A stretch of 64,000 nt of DNA from Cepaea nemoralis (lineage: Eukaryota > Mollusca > Gastropoda > Stylommatophora > Helicidae): the NCBI GenBank assembly GCA_014155875.1, contig JACEFZ010024488.1, positions 248,001 through 312,000 on the forward strand, written 5' to 3'. Position 1 is the stretch's first letter. Every line of letters begins with the position of its first letter. Under the pieces are notes generated by a model, which saw nothing but the letters and a program-made list of their open reading frames with translations, had not been told where the DNA came from and searched no databases. Position numbers and translations under genes: made by a program. Below, piece by piece: positions 30,560 through 43,100 of this stretch.

Positions 30560-31475
30560 CAAATCCATCCATCCATCATGTGCCATGCCGGTAAGCGTGG
30601 GCGGTCATGTTCTGCCATCTCACTCGATCACCAGAGTCGTGGATCAGTTCCGTGTTTCTGTCTCGACCATGCCACAAGGCCAAGCCATCCAGGTACTTGC
30701 TTCTAGGTCTTCCCCTTGGTCTGTTCCCCTCGATCTTACCAGATGTCACCAAATTCTCCAATCCATTTCTTCTCATAACATGCCCAAAAAATTTTGACTG
30801 TCTACGTCTAATTTCTCTAATCAATTTACGATCTTCATTTGTTTCTTGAAGGACTTGTTCATTGGTCTTTCTGGCTGTCCATGGTATTCTTTGCATTTTC
30901 CTCAGAAACCACATCTCTACAGCCATCAGATGTTTTTCAGCCTGACTGCTCATTGTCCACGCTTCACATCCATATAAAAGTACAGGTTCAATGTAGCATC
31001 TCAACACTCTTTTTCTCGTTTCAATTGACATCTTTTTATTGGTCAATATGTTTTTCATCTTGCTAAAGGCTACTTTTGCCATGGCGATTCTTGTTCTAAT
31101 CTCTTCAAGGCATCTCCCATCAGATGTTATTACTGTTCCGAGATAATTGTACCTGCTCACTTGTTGAAGAATATTCCCATTTACTTGTATATTACATTGT
31201 GGTATTTCGTCCTTCATTGTGACGACCATAATCTGTGTCTTTTTACAATTTAATTCTAACCCTAGTTGTTCACTGTGTGTAACAATCGCATCTACTAAAT
31301 TTTGCAGGTCCTGTTCATTGTCTGCAATCAAGACTGTATCATCTGCATATCTAATGTTATTGATGCATCGTCCCCCAATGTTGATTCCTTCCATATCTTC
31401 AATATTTCTGAAAATACTTTCACTGTACAGGGAAAACAGATCTGGAGACATTACACATCCCTGTCTCACACCCCT
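30560..31475 (-). pseudogene. LINE family g, RT C-terminal half, frame intact
   Basis: One uninterrupted minus frame of about 297 codons: MRQGCVMSPDLFSLYSESIF (motif B end), NNIRYADDTVLIADNEQDLQ (motif C), YNYLGTVITSDGRCLEEI, LLYGCEAWTMSSQAEKHL, FFGHVMRRNGLENLVTSGKI and RPRGRPRSKYLDGLALWHGR. The 5' half of the RT and the endonuclease are missing. The intact frame suggests a fairly recent insertion. Confidence 0.92.
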
Positions 31476-31559
31476 TTTAATAGGCTGATATTGGCTTACT
31501 TCATTACTGACAAATTAATACAAATACTGACATTTAAACAGGAAATGAGCCACTATCTT

Positions 31560-31690
31560 TCTTTCTTCGTCTCTATCACAATGGTGTCAATTCTTGTGGG
31601 TCTAGTTGACTGATGCAAGTCTGTCACAATGGTATCCATTCTTGTGTGGGTATATCACAATGGTATCCATTCTTGTGTGGGTATATCTAG
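31560..31690. repeat. Small tandem repeat
   Basis: Units with TCACAATGGTATCCATTCTT and GTGTGGGTATA, about two to three copies, next to the LINE end. Confidence 0.8.
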
Positions 31691-31859
31691 GCCCAATTCA
31701 GCATTTGGATCACACCTGTGAATCAATGATTAAAACACAAATTAGAGACTTGTTTTCTCCTTTTCTTATCTTTACAGCAACTCTTACCCTTTCATCAACT
31801 ATTTTTCAGGGAGCTGTGCTCAATCAATGACTACATCAATTGTTATTTTTCAGAGAGCT

Positions 31860-32090
31860 GTGGTAGTTCGGTGGCTATCATGCTTGCCTGCCAGTCCTAG
31901 GGTCATATGACTGATTCCCCATCAAGGTGGGGATTGGGGGGGGGGTATTACTGCCCTGGGTTTCCATGGTGATCCAGCCTAAAACATGTGCCAGGACATT
32001 TATCAGGAAGCGAAGGTTGCCATTGCGATACTGACCACACCCCTTATCCAGTGCCAAGTGGTCTAAGAATGTTGGGTTAGCACCATATAC
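31860..32090 (+). mobile_element. SINE family E copy, forward arm of an inverted pair
   Basis: tRNA-like head (GTAGTTCGGTGGCTATCATG ... CCTAGGGTCATATGAC), then GTGATCCAGCCTAAAACATG, GTGCCAGGACATTTATCAGG and GGGTTAGCACCATATACCCC. Confidence 0.82.
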
Positions 32091-32245
32091 CCCATTCGCC
32101 TGTTGGCATAGACCACTGGGCACTCGATGCATGATGTGGTCAGTATCCCGCCGGTCATCTGGACCCTCCAGGACATTTCTTGGTACACCATTTTAGACTG
32201 TCGCCCTGTAACCCAGGCCAATGTGTTGTGACATAGTGGTTTCAC
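32091..32245 (-). mobile_element. SINE family E copy, reverse arm of an inverted pair
   Basis: GATGTGGTCAGTATCCCGCC, TCCAGGACATTTCTTGGTAC and GTAACCCAGGCCAATG are the reverse complement of family E body motifs. It faces the copy at 31860-32090 with almost no spacer. Confidence 0.72.
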
Positions 32246-32519
32246 AAGGTGGCATAAGTTCAGGGCCCATGTGGCTATGGGCAGGAATACAAGAGTAAGC
32301 TAAGAACCCATAGAACATTATATATATACGAGCTTGGCATAGTTCGGAGGACCTTGACCCCTTGCCAGCTAATAAAACAAAGTCTTAATGACCCCTGACA
32401 GCCCCCAGTCAAGTCAAGTGCTGTGCCGACTTCTTCACGATTGGTGGGACTTTACAGCTCAAGCTTTCTACAGGATGAAGGAGCCAGTGTTGTGATAGTC
32501 CTCTTTAGTCACCTCTGAC

Positions 32520-32620
32520 AACATTTGTTGTAGGTTACAATGACATTTGTTGTAGGTTACAATGACAACATTTATTGTAGGTTACAATGACAACATTTAT
32601 TGTAGGTTACAATGACTATT
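32520..32620. repeat. 25-bp tandem repeat, about four units
   Basis: ACAACATTTATTGTAGGTTA followed by CAATG, with ATTTGTTG/ATTTATTG variants. Confidence 0.9.
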
Positions 32621-32839
32621 CTCTACAGCCCTCACGGACTATAAGGTAATACAAAGTACTGCAATGTGATACTGAGCTAGTTCTATGGCAGTGATCTGTT
32701 CAGAATAGGACGCGTGGAGGTGTGGTTTCTGAGACTAATGTTGCCAAAACTTGCCAGAATCCTAGCAGTGGTTGCCAGGGGAGGTTCATGAAAGTAGAAC
32801 ATCACATAGAAATGTCAGAAGACAATGTTCCTTGATGAG

Positions 32840-33364
32840 GCCATCAGAACATTAGATATGCGGATGATACAGTCTTGATTGTAGACAATGCGCAGGACAT
32901 GCGACATTTAGTAGATGCGGTTGATGCACACAGTGAACAACTAGGGTTGGAATTGAATAGTAAGAAGACAGATTATGGTTGTCACTAGGAAGGAAGAAAT
33001 ACCACAATGTAATATAAAAGTAAATAGGAATATTCTTAAACAAGTGAATTAGTACAACTATCTCGGAACAGTCATAACATCTGATGGGAGATGCCTTGAA
33101 GAGATTAGAACAAGAACTCATTGCGAGGGTAGCCTTTTGCAAGATGAAAAACATACCAATAAAAAGATATAAATTGAAACGAGGAAAAGTGTTGGAGTGC
33201 TACATAGAATCTGTACTTTTGTATGGATGTGAAGCGTGGACAATGAGCAGTCAAGCTGAAAAACATCTGATGGCTGTGGAAATGTGGTTTCTGAGGAAAA
33301 TGCAAAGAATACCATGGACAGACATAAAAACCAATGAACAATTCCTTCAAGAAACAAAAAAAAA
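32840..33364 (+). pseudogene. LINE family g fragment, 5' of a SINE insertion
   Basis: RYADDTVLIVDNAQDMRHLV-like sequence with frame breaks, then LLYGCEAWTMSSQAEKHLMA and MWFLRKMQRIPWTDIKTNEQ. It stops at CAAGAAACAAA where the family C SINE begins and resumes at 33591 (GAAACAAATGAACATCGTAA). Confidence 0.85.
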
Positions 33365-33590
33365 GTCGACAGGGTCGACTTCATTGCACCGGGTTTTATC
33401 CCATATGGCTCGGTCTCTTTCCGCAGCGCGGAAAGCGTTGCACAAAGCACAAACTCCGTAGCTTTTAGCGACGACCCACAGGAGTCTCCGAAATATTTAA
33501 CCCGTAAACCGAAGGGCGCGGCCCGGAATCGAACCCACAACCTTCAGATCACGAGTCAAACGGCTTGACCACTTCGCCACAGAGACTCCC
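33365..33590 (-). mobile_element. SINE family C copy inserted in LINE g, with target duplication
   Basis: Reverse orientation: begins at its oligo-T end (read as A-run then GTCGAC), contains GACGACCCACAGGAGTCTCC, box B complement GGAATCGAACCCAC and head complement ACCACTTCGCCACAGAGACT. AGAAACAAA occurs on both sides (near 33350-33358 and 33594-33602), a plausible target-site duplication. Confidence 0.85.
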
Positions 33591-33599
33591 AAGAAGAAA

Positions 33600-33995
33600 C
33601 AAATGAACATCGTAAACTGGTATTAGAAGGGAGCAGCCAATCACATATCACGCAGTTGTTGGTATTAGAAGGGAGCAGCCAATCACATATCACGCAGTTG
33701 TTGGTATTAGAAGGGAGCAGCCAATCACACATCATGCAGTTGTTGGTATTAGAAGGGAGCAGCCAATCACACATCATGCAGTTGTTGGTATTAGAAGGGA
33801 GCAGCCAATCACATATCACGCAGTTGTTGGTATTAGAAGGGAGCAGCCAATCACACATCATGCAGTTGCTGGTATTAGAAGGGAGCAGCCAATCACACAT
33901 CATGCAGTTGTTGGTATTAGAAGGGAGCAGCCAATCACACATCATGCAGTTGTTGGTATTAGAAGGGAGCAGCCAATCACACATCATGCAGTTGT
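33600..33995. repeat. 42-bp minisatellite grown from a LINE segment
   Basis: Nine units of GTATTAGAAGGGAGCAGCCA, then ATCACAYATCAYGCAGTTGTTG read as two parts. The first unit runs on from the LINE sequence CATCGTAAACTG. In the intact copies the corresponding LINE part is AAACTGATTAGAGAAATTAG followed by AGTCACAATTTGTTGGTCAC. Open on both strands because the unit is 42 bases without stops. Confidence 0.94.
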
Positions 33996-34051
33996 TTAGA
34001 GTGGACAAGCTCATACTTAAAACTAATGCAGATTTGAAGAAGGGCACTAAC

Positions 34052-34194
34052 TTGTCTCTAGTTGGAAAGAATTCTGGGAATAGTTGCAGACGTAAATTTG
34101 ACTTTGGATGTTTTAGAAGCGCCGCCACTTCCTGCTGCAGTTTCTTGTTACTGTGGATAAGATTTTCCTGCTCTGCCTTGTGAACTTCAATCTC
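34052..34194 (-). CDS. C20orf96: C20orf96-like exon with LFPEFFPTRD motif
   Basis: Acceptor CTCCAG, then EIEVHKAEQENLIHSNKKL, QQEVAALLKHPKSNLRLQLF and PEFFPTRD, with a split codon AA; donor GTTAGT. The next exon (expected to continue into a short C-terminus) was not found below 34052. Confidence 0.7.
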
Positions 34195-37100
34195 CTGGAG
34201 ATGAAAAAAGTGGTTTACTGGCTTGGAATTTAAAAAAACACAAAACATTCAGAGGAAATATACAATAGAAACCTGTCACAAGCACAACTGCACTGAAGTC
34301 TTTATTAACGAGAAAAATTCAAACAAAAAACTGGTGATAAAGAACCCAAAAAAACTGGTGACATGGAACAAGAACTTGTGACACAGAATAAAACACGTGA
34401 TAGGATAGTAAATAAATTATAGTTATGTAAACAATTCAGGTGTTATTAATATAACAGAAAATAATCAGTAGAGTGAGAAGAATAACTAAGGGAATTTAAC
34501 AGTGGAAAAAATGATAAAATAGAAATATAATTACTTGTCTCAAACACTGAGGTCTTATGAAAATTAATGTGACAGTGATGCTACAAAAGTGCATGTATTT
34601 TCTTCTTCTTCTTCAGTGTTCTGAGCCATTGAGGTTCTTTGCTGCAGATACAATCCGTCTCCATTCGTCTCTCTGGTCTCTCTTATGTATATACTATGCA
34701 CACACAAAAAAACAACAACAACACAATCTGTCAACTATTAAAGCAGTGGTTCACAACCGGTGGGGAATTCTCCCCCAGGGGGGAATTTGGGGGTTTCCAT
34801 ACATGGAGAGCCATAACTTCTGCCATATGCTCCGACTTAGGCTCAAGAGGAAAGACTAACTAAGGGGGGGGCATGAAGATTATTTCAAGATCACCTTAAT
34901 GCAAGAACCGATTACTTCATCTTGTTTTTCCCTTCATACTTTACGGTTCTGTACGTCTCACCCTTCTAAAATTCATTTTATAAAGTAGACCCACAAATCA
35001 TGTTTTATGTGGATGTCTAGACTTGTTTTAGTATGTGCTTCCATTATTACATATACTGTGTAGGGGAGGGGGAGGGGAATTTTTAGGTAGGAAATACGAA
35101 AGGGGGGAATTGTTCTGAAAATATGGTGAAGGGGGGCATGGGCCAAAAAAGTTTGAGAACCACTGTATTAAAGCATACTGGGAAATAATTAAAAACAAAA
35201 AAGAAAACCTACTTTTCTCATCATCATGTTCTGCAGTGCCATCTTCTCAAGTCCAGGCGGTATCCTAGCAACAGATTCCTGAAATGATACAACTGATGTG
35301 GTAACGAACTGGACTACATCTTTGCTGTATCTACAATCACTTCCTGACTTAGTGACATACAAAGCCTGAAGTTCCGATGTTAAAATAACTGACATGTAAT
35401 TTATGCATGAGCATTCATTTACTGGACATGATGTGTGGTGGGTTCTCATACGTGGATGTACATGAGTCACTTTGTGTCATGAAACGACACTGAGGCTGGA
35501 GGGTGCGGAAATGAGTTGAATACTTATAAGAGGAAAGAGAAGTAAACAAATACTTGGGAATTGACTATCATTGGAACAATTAAAAAAGGAAGATGAAATT
35601 TATGAGTCACAGTAACACATGGATTGTTGTACACAGTGAACAACTAGGGTTAGAATTAAATTGTAAGAAGACACAGATTATGGTCATCACCAGGAAGAAG
35701 GAAATACCACAATGTAATATACAAGTAATTGGGAAATATTCTTCAACAAGTGAATCAGTACAATTATCTCAGAACAGTCTTAACATCTGATGGGAGATGC
35801 CTTGAAGAGATTAGAACAAGAATTGCCATGACGAAGGTAGCCTTTTGCAATATGAAAAACATACTGACCAATAAAAAGATGTCATTTGCAGCGAGGAAAA
35901 GAGTGTTAAGGTGCTTTATAGAACCTGTACTTTTGTATGGATGTGAAGCGTGGACATTGAGAAGACAAGATGAAAAACAGCTGATGGTTTCCAAATGTGG
36001 TTTCTGAGGAAAATGCAAAGAATACCATGGACATACAGAAAAACCAATGAACTAGTCCTACAAAAAAATGAATGTAAATCGTAAACTGATTAGAGAAATT
36101 AGACATAGTCACAATTTGTTGGTCACATTATGAGAAGAAATAAATTGGAGAACTTGGTGACAACTGGCAAGATTGAGGGGGAAGAGAACAAGGGGAGGTT
36201 GGAGAAGTAAATACCTGGATGGCTTGGCCATGTTGTATGGTCGAGACAAGAACACTGAGCTGTTCCACGACTCTGGTGATCGAGTGAGATGGCAAAACAT
36301 GACCGCCCACGCTTATCGGTATGGCACATGATGATGATGATGAACACACGGATGCACATAAGTGACTGTGATAAAACAATACAGAGACTGGAGGAAGCGG
36401 AAATGTGGTTCTTGAGAGGAATGTTGATCAGAGGAAAGAGAAGTAAACACATGCCAGAGATTTGACTCTCATCAGAATAAAAATGGAAAGTGAAATTTCT
36501 GAGTCACAGGAACACATAAGAACCAAAAGAACGAAATTGAGTGGGAAAATAGTAGGCGAGAGAAGCAAAGCAAGACAGAGCAAAAGGCACATACACAGCT
36601 GAAATAGCTGGGCAGACATACAAAAGCAACACTAACTTTAAATAATAACAGATGACAGAGAGAATGGAGAATCATGCAGGCACACACACATGTAGGCAGG
36701 CACCCACACATGTAGGTAGGCACCCACACATGTAGGCAGACACCCACACATGTAGGCAGGCACCCACACATGTAGGCTGGCACTCACACATGTAGGCTGG
36801 CACCCACACATGTAGGCAGGCACCCACACATGTAGGCAGGCACCCACACATGTAGGCAGGATCCCACACATGTAGGTAGGCACACACACATGTAGGTAGG
36901 CACACACACATGCAGGCAGGCACCCACACATGCAGGCAGGCACCCACACATGTAGGCAGGCACACACACACATGTAGGCTGGCACACACACACATGTAGG
37001 CTGGCACCCACACATGTAGGCAGGCACCCACACATGCAGGCAGACACACACACATGCAGGCAGGCACCCACACATGTAGGCAGACACCCACACATGTAGG

Positions 37101-40100
37101 TAGGCACCCACACATGTAGGCAGGCACCCACACATGTAAGCAGGCACCCACACATGTAAGCAGGCACCCACACATGTAGGCAGGCACCCACACATGTAGG
37201 CAGGCACCCACACATGTAGGCAGGCACCCACACATGTAGGCAGGCACCCACACATGTAGGCAGGCAGGCACCCACACATGTAGGCAGGCAGGCACCCACA
37301 CATGTAGGCAGACACCCACACATGTAGGCAGGCACCCACACATGTAGGCAGGCACCCACACATGCAGGTAGGCACCCACACATGCAGGTAGGCACACACA
37401 TGCAGGCAGGCACCCACACATGTAGGCAGGCACCCACACATGTAGGCAGGCACCCACACATGTAGGCAGGCACCCACACATGTAGGCAGGCACCCACACA
37501 TGCAGGCAGGCACCCACACATGCAGGCTGGCACCCACACATGTAGGCAGGCACCCACACATGTAGGTAGGCACCCACACATGTAGGCAGGCATCCACACA
37601 TGTAGGTAGGCACCCACACATGTAGGCAGGCACACACACATGCAGGCAGGCACCCACACATGCAGGCAGGCACCCACACATGCAGGCAGGCACACACACA
37701 TGTAGGCAGGCACACACACATGTAGGCAGGCACCCACACATGTAGGTAGGCACCCACACATGTAGACAGGCACCCACACATGTAGACAGGCACCCACACA
37801 TGTAGGCAGGCACCCACACATGTAGGCAGGCAGGCACCCACACATGTAGGCAGACACCCACACATGTAGGCAGGCAGGCACCCACACATGTAGGCAGGCA
37901 CCCACACATGTAGGCAGGCACCCACACATGTAGACAGGCACCCACACATGTAGGCAGGCACCCACACATGCAGGCAGGCACCCACACATGCAGGCAGGCA
38001 CCCAGACATGCAGGTAGGCACCCACACATGCAGGTAGGCACACACATGCAGGCTGGCACCCACACATGTAGGCAGGCACCCACACATGTAGGCAGGCACC
38101 CACACATGTAGGCAGGCACCCACACATGCAGGCAGGCACCCACACATGCAGGCAGGCACCCACACATGCAGGCTGGCACCCACACATGTAGGCTGGCACC
38201 CACACATGTAGGTAGGCACCCACACATGTAGGTAGGCACCCACACATGTAGACAGACACCCACACATGTAGGCAGGCACACACACATGCAGGCAGGCACC
38301 CACACATGCAGGCAGGCACCCACACATGCAGGCAGGCACACACACACATGTAGGTAGGCACACACACATGTAGGCAGGCACACACACATGCAGGCAGGCA
38401 CCCACACATGCAGGCAGGCACCCACACATGCAGGCAGGCACACACACACATGTAGGTAGGCACACACACATGTAGGCAGGCACACACATGTAGGCAGGCA
38501 CCCACACATGTAGGCAGGCACCCACACATGTAGGCAGGCACACACACATGTAGGCAGGCACACACACATGTAGGCAGGCACCCACACATGTAGGCAGGCA
38601 CACACACACATGTAGGCAGGCACACACACATGTAGGCAGACACCCACACATGTAGGCAGACACCCACACATGTAGGCAGACACACACACACACACATGTA
38701 GGCAGACACACACATGTAGGCAGGCACACACATGTAGGCTGGCACACACACATGTAGGCTGGCACCCACACATGTAGGCAGGCACCCACACATGTAGGCT
38801 GGCACCCACACATGTAGGCAGGCACACACACACATGTAGGCTGGCACACACACATGTAGGCAGGCACACACACATGTAGGCAGGCACCCACACATGTAGG
38901 CAGACACACACACATGCAGGCAGGCACACACATATGTAGGCTGGCACCCACACATGTAGGCAGGCACCCACACATGTAGGCAGGCACCCACACATGTAGG
39001 CAGGCACACACACACATGTAGGCAGGCACACACACACATGTAGGCAGGCACACACACATGTAGGCAGGCACACACACATGTAGGCAGGCACACACACATG
39101 TAGACAGGCACACACACATGTAGGCAGGCACCCACACATGTAGGCAGGCACCCACACATGTAGGCAGGCACCCACACATGTAGGCAGGCACACACACATG
39201 TAGGCAGGCACCCACACATGTAGGCAGGCACACACACATGTAGGCAGGTACCCACACATGTAGGCAGGCACACACACATGGAGGCAGGCACACACACATG
39301 TAGGCAGGCACACACACATGTAGGCATGCACCCACACATGTAGGCAGGCACACACACATGTAGACAGACACACACACATGTAGACAGGCACCCACACATG
39401 TAGGCAGGCACACACATGTAGGCAGGCACCCACACATGTAGGCAGGCACACACACATGCAGGCAGGCACTCACACATGTAGGCTGGCACTCACACATGTA
39501 GGCTGGCACCCTTTTTGGTGACCTGACGTAGACATAACCTATAGTGTGGCAAAGAGGTTATAAGAAGCATCTATAGAACGAAGTGGAAATCGGAGCATCC
39601 TGCCACCAGAAAGATGATGCATTTGGCTAAATTCACCGAATAGAACAAGTAACAATCTTCAGTCTCCACACTGGACACACAAACCTGAAATATCACATGT
39701 TTAATAAACTGAAGATAGGAGACACTGATGCATGTGACTACAAACTGGTAAAGTGACAGCTAGACATTTTCTGCAAGAGTTTGCAACATATGCAGAACAA
39801 AGAAAATCATTTTGGCCCACACCCGTTCCTTTTGAGGACAAACTCTATAAAGATGACAACAAGCTCAAACTGACCACTGCTTTCTTTTAATATATTCAGG
39901 TTGATATCTGAAGGTGTATGAACCACAAGAGGATAAATCATAATCTTTAACTAAAAAAGAGTTTTACCTCAGCACTTTTACAAATGACGTTATTCACTAG
40001 GCGTATCCTCTCTTTCCCATATTTTTCCAGCTCAGTCTCTATGATATGTTCCAGGTCATCCTGATCTTCCTGTGCATACACAAACAAATATCTACTGTTA

Positions 40101-43100
40101 TGACAAACAATCACCAAAAATATCACCTCAAGCTCACATACAAGTTTATGTTGTCATGACAAACATTTACCAAGAATTTAATCTCTGCTTACTCTCCCCT
40201 TCTAATTATTATGGAGAAATGTTGTTTTCCAGTGGAGGCTAACAGTAATCGCACTGAAGCAATGCTGTTAGAGTCTTCCCTGCTCAGAAAGATCTCTGGC
40301 ATTTATTCCATGAGGTTGGGGTGACCAGAGCAGCACTAGTCAGAGAAAATATTGCTGCCATTACTGGGGACTGAACTCTGACCACTGTTTCCACAAGGTT
40401 CGTTTGACTAGAGTAGGACTGGTCAGAGAAAATATTGCTGCCATTTCTGGGGACTGAACTCTGACCACTCACTGACTCCACAAGGAAGCCCAACAACAAC
40501 TGTCCTGCTATTGTGTCTCCTTGTTTCTGTAGTATTAAAGTAAGTAAAGGCCCCTGCATATGTCTGTTTATGTGGGTCTGATATCTGGTGGCAGCCAAAT
40601 ATTTGTATAGCCAAACTGGCACTTGAGGGGTCATGTGGTCAATGCGACACTGGCCATCATTAGACATTTCATGTGACCTATTTTAGGGCTGACTAGGAAG
40701 ACAGAAATACCACAATGTAATGTACGGGTAAATGGGAATATTCATAAACAAGTGAATCAGTACAACTATCTTGGAATAGTCATAACATCTGATGGGAGGT
40801 GCTTTGAAGAGAATAGAACAAAAATCGCTATGGAATGGTAGCCTATTGCAAAATGGAAAACACACTGACTAATAAAAAGATGTAATTTGTAATGAGAAAA
40901 AGAGTGATGAAGTGCTACATAGAACACTCCTGTCAGTTAGCAATGCATTTGATGATGATGACCCATTTATGGGTTGACACCAGGTCCAACAGGTTAAAAA
41001 CAATAACTTCACCACTAGAGATCAAACCATGGGCAGCTGGGTTGAAAGGTGAGTGCACCAACCACATTTTCCAATCACAACCTTATGTATGGCTCTGAAA
41101 CCTGGAGTACAACGAAAGGAGTCGAAGCCTTGTTGCAAACCTTTGAGAACAAAGTTTTAAGATGCATCTTTGGACCCACTGGGGATACACAAAGTGGAGA
41201 GTGGAAAAGAAGAAGTAACAAGGACATTTATGATCTATTTAAGTCCCCGCTAATCACTGCTATCATGAAGGCAATGGCTGGGGCATATAGAAAAAATGGA
41301 AGATAATAGGGAAACAAAACTCGCTTACCCTCAGGAAATAAATGACCGTAGACCCCGAGGTAGACCAAGAAGACGGTGGAGAGATAATATATATACAGAC
41401 CTACAAGCACTTGGAATCAACGACTGGCAAGAGATGGTCCACCAGAGAGACGAATGGAGACGGATTGTATCTGCAGCAAAGAACCTCAATGGCTCGGAAT
41501 GCTGAAGAAGAAGAAGAAGAAGAACCATACAAGTAGCTAGTGGTAAAATAAAAATATGACATGTACAGGAAAGAAACAAAATGTTATCTTTCTTGAACCT
41601 ACTTGGTGTAAGTTTTTTATACTGTCCATTTCCATGTGTAATTTTGAGATCATCAATTCTTTCACTGGGTACTCTTTGTCCTGTTGGCATGACAACAAAC
41701 AGCAACAGACAATTAATTTGCGTAGATAAATGAAAACATAAGTAAAACTGAATGTGAGGCACTTTCAAAGCAAACAATTCCAGTATGATTTATATATAGT
41801 AAAGGCAACAAAAAACATTAAACAGGTCAATTATTTTCACTATATAGGTCACACAGTGACATATGACACGGAGATATAGAAACGAATCATTAAATTCAAA
41901 GATTCTTTTACAAGAATGAGCCATGTCATGAAAAACGGATGTGTAGCGACAAGCACACAAATTCAATCACTGAACAGTCGTGTGTGGCCTGTTCTTATGT
42001 AAATAAATACACACGTATTGTTTGGCACTGATAAAAGTAGGATTACAGCTCCAGCTTCATCAAAATATGAAATGACAGAGATGATCAGCGAGGGTCATGA
42101 TTGCCAATGTTTGCTCCAGTCCAGGCACCCAAGAAACAAATGGGTCAGAAAACATTCCTTCCCCTAACGAGGAATGGTTCTGGCAAACTGTTTTCACAAG
42201 CCAGTGTACTGTTATATCACCCAAGCCCCTGTCATCTTATCTTCTTCTCCTTCTCCCCGTCCTCCTACTTCTTCTTTTTCTCCTTCTTCTTTCTGTTCAT
42301 TTCCTCCTCCTTCTCCTCAAGCTGCAGAGTTGTCTCCTCTTGGCAGCCTAGTAATGCTGAATGTAGATGACAAATACCTCCCAAAGACCATCTTTTCCAA
42401 ACAATTATAACTCTAACAATAACTGTTATTTTACCTTTTCTAAACTCATCATAGATTGGACCATAACTATGACCAAACATCTTCAGCTTTCATAACTCTG
42501 CCTATACAAGTTACTTTAAAATTGTGTCTTGCTGCTGTCCCCTAGCCTATAGATCTCATTCCTAGTGGTCTCATAATAGAATCTTAGAGACCTCACAGAC
42601 TCCTTGAGCCCAACCCTGAGAGTGGAACCATCCAGTCTGAGAGAGGCCAACTTAAACCAAGCAGCTGACCAGAACTTCACAGCTGAGTCCAGACCTCATG
42701 CGTTTGACCCGATGGAAACTGAACAGTTTAATTGTTATTCTGGGAATCGTCAAACACAATGTGTGGTGATTCAGGGAATCATCGAGGACATTGTGTGGTG
42801 ATTCAGGGAATCATCAAGGACAATATGTGGTGATTCAGGGAATCGTTAAGGACGATGAGTGGTGATTCAGGGAATCATTGCAGACAATGTGTGCTGATTC
42901 AGGGAATCGTTGAGGACAATGTGTGGTGATTCAGGGAATCGTTGAGGACAATGCGTGGTGATTCAGGGAATCATCAAGGACAATGAGTGGTGATTCAGGG
43001 AATTGTTGAGGACAATGTGTGGTGATTCAGGGAATTGTTGAGGACAATGTGTGGTGATTCAGGGAATCATCAAGGACAATGAGTGGTGATTCAGGAAATC

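Noticed and set aside
36638..39509. Three overlapping minus-strand frames of 901-945 codons rich in Cys, Val and His (CVGACLHVW type)
   Set aside because: They are translations of a 20-bp tandem unit that lacks stops in every frame of that strand; no splice context or start logic, and all three frames are equally open.
42430..42480. Minus-strand MFGHSYGPIYDEFRKGK after an AG as an exon of the C20orf96-like gene
   Set aside because: Including it would interrupt the junction between NYK and DKEYPVK, which is continuous in the family.
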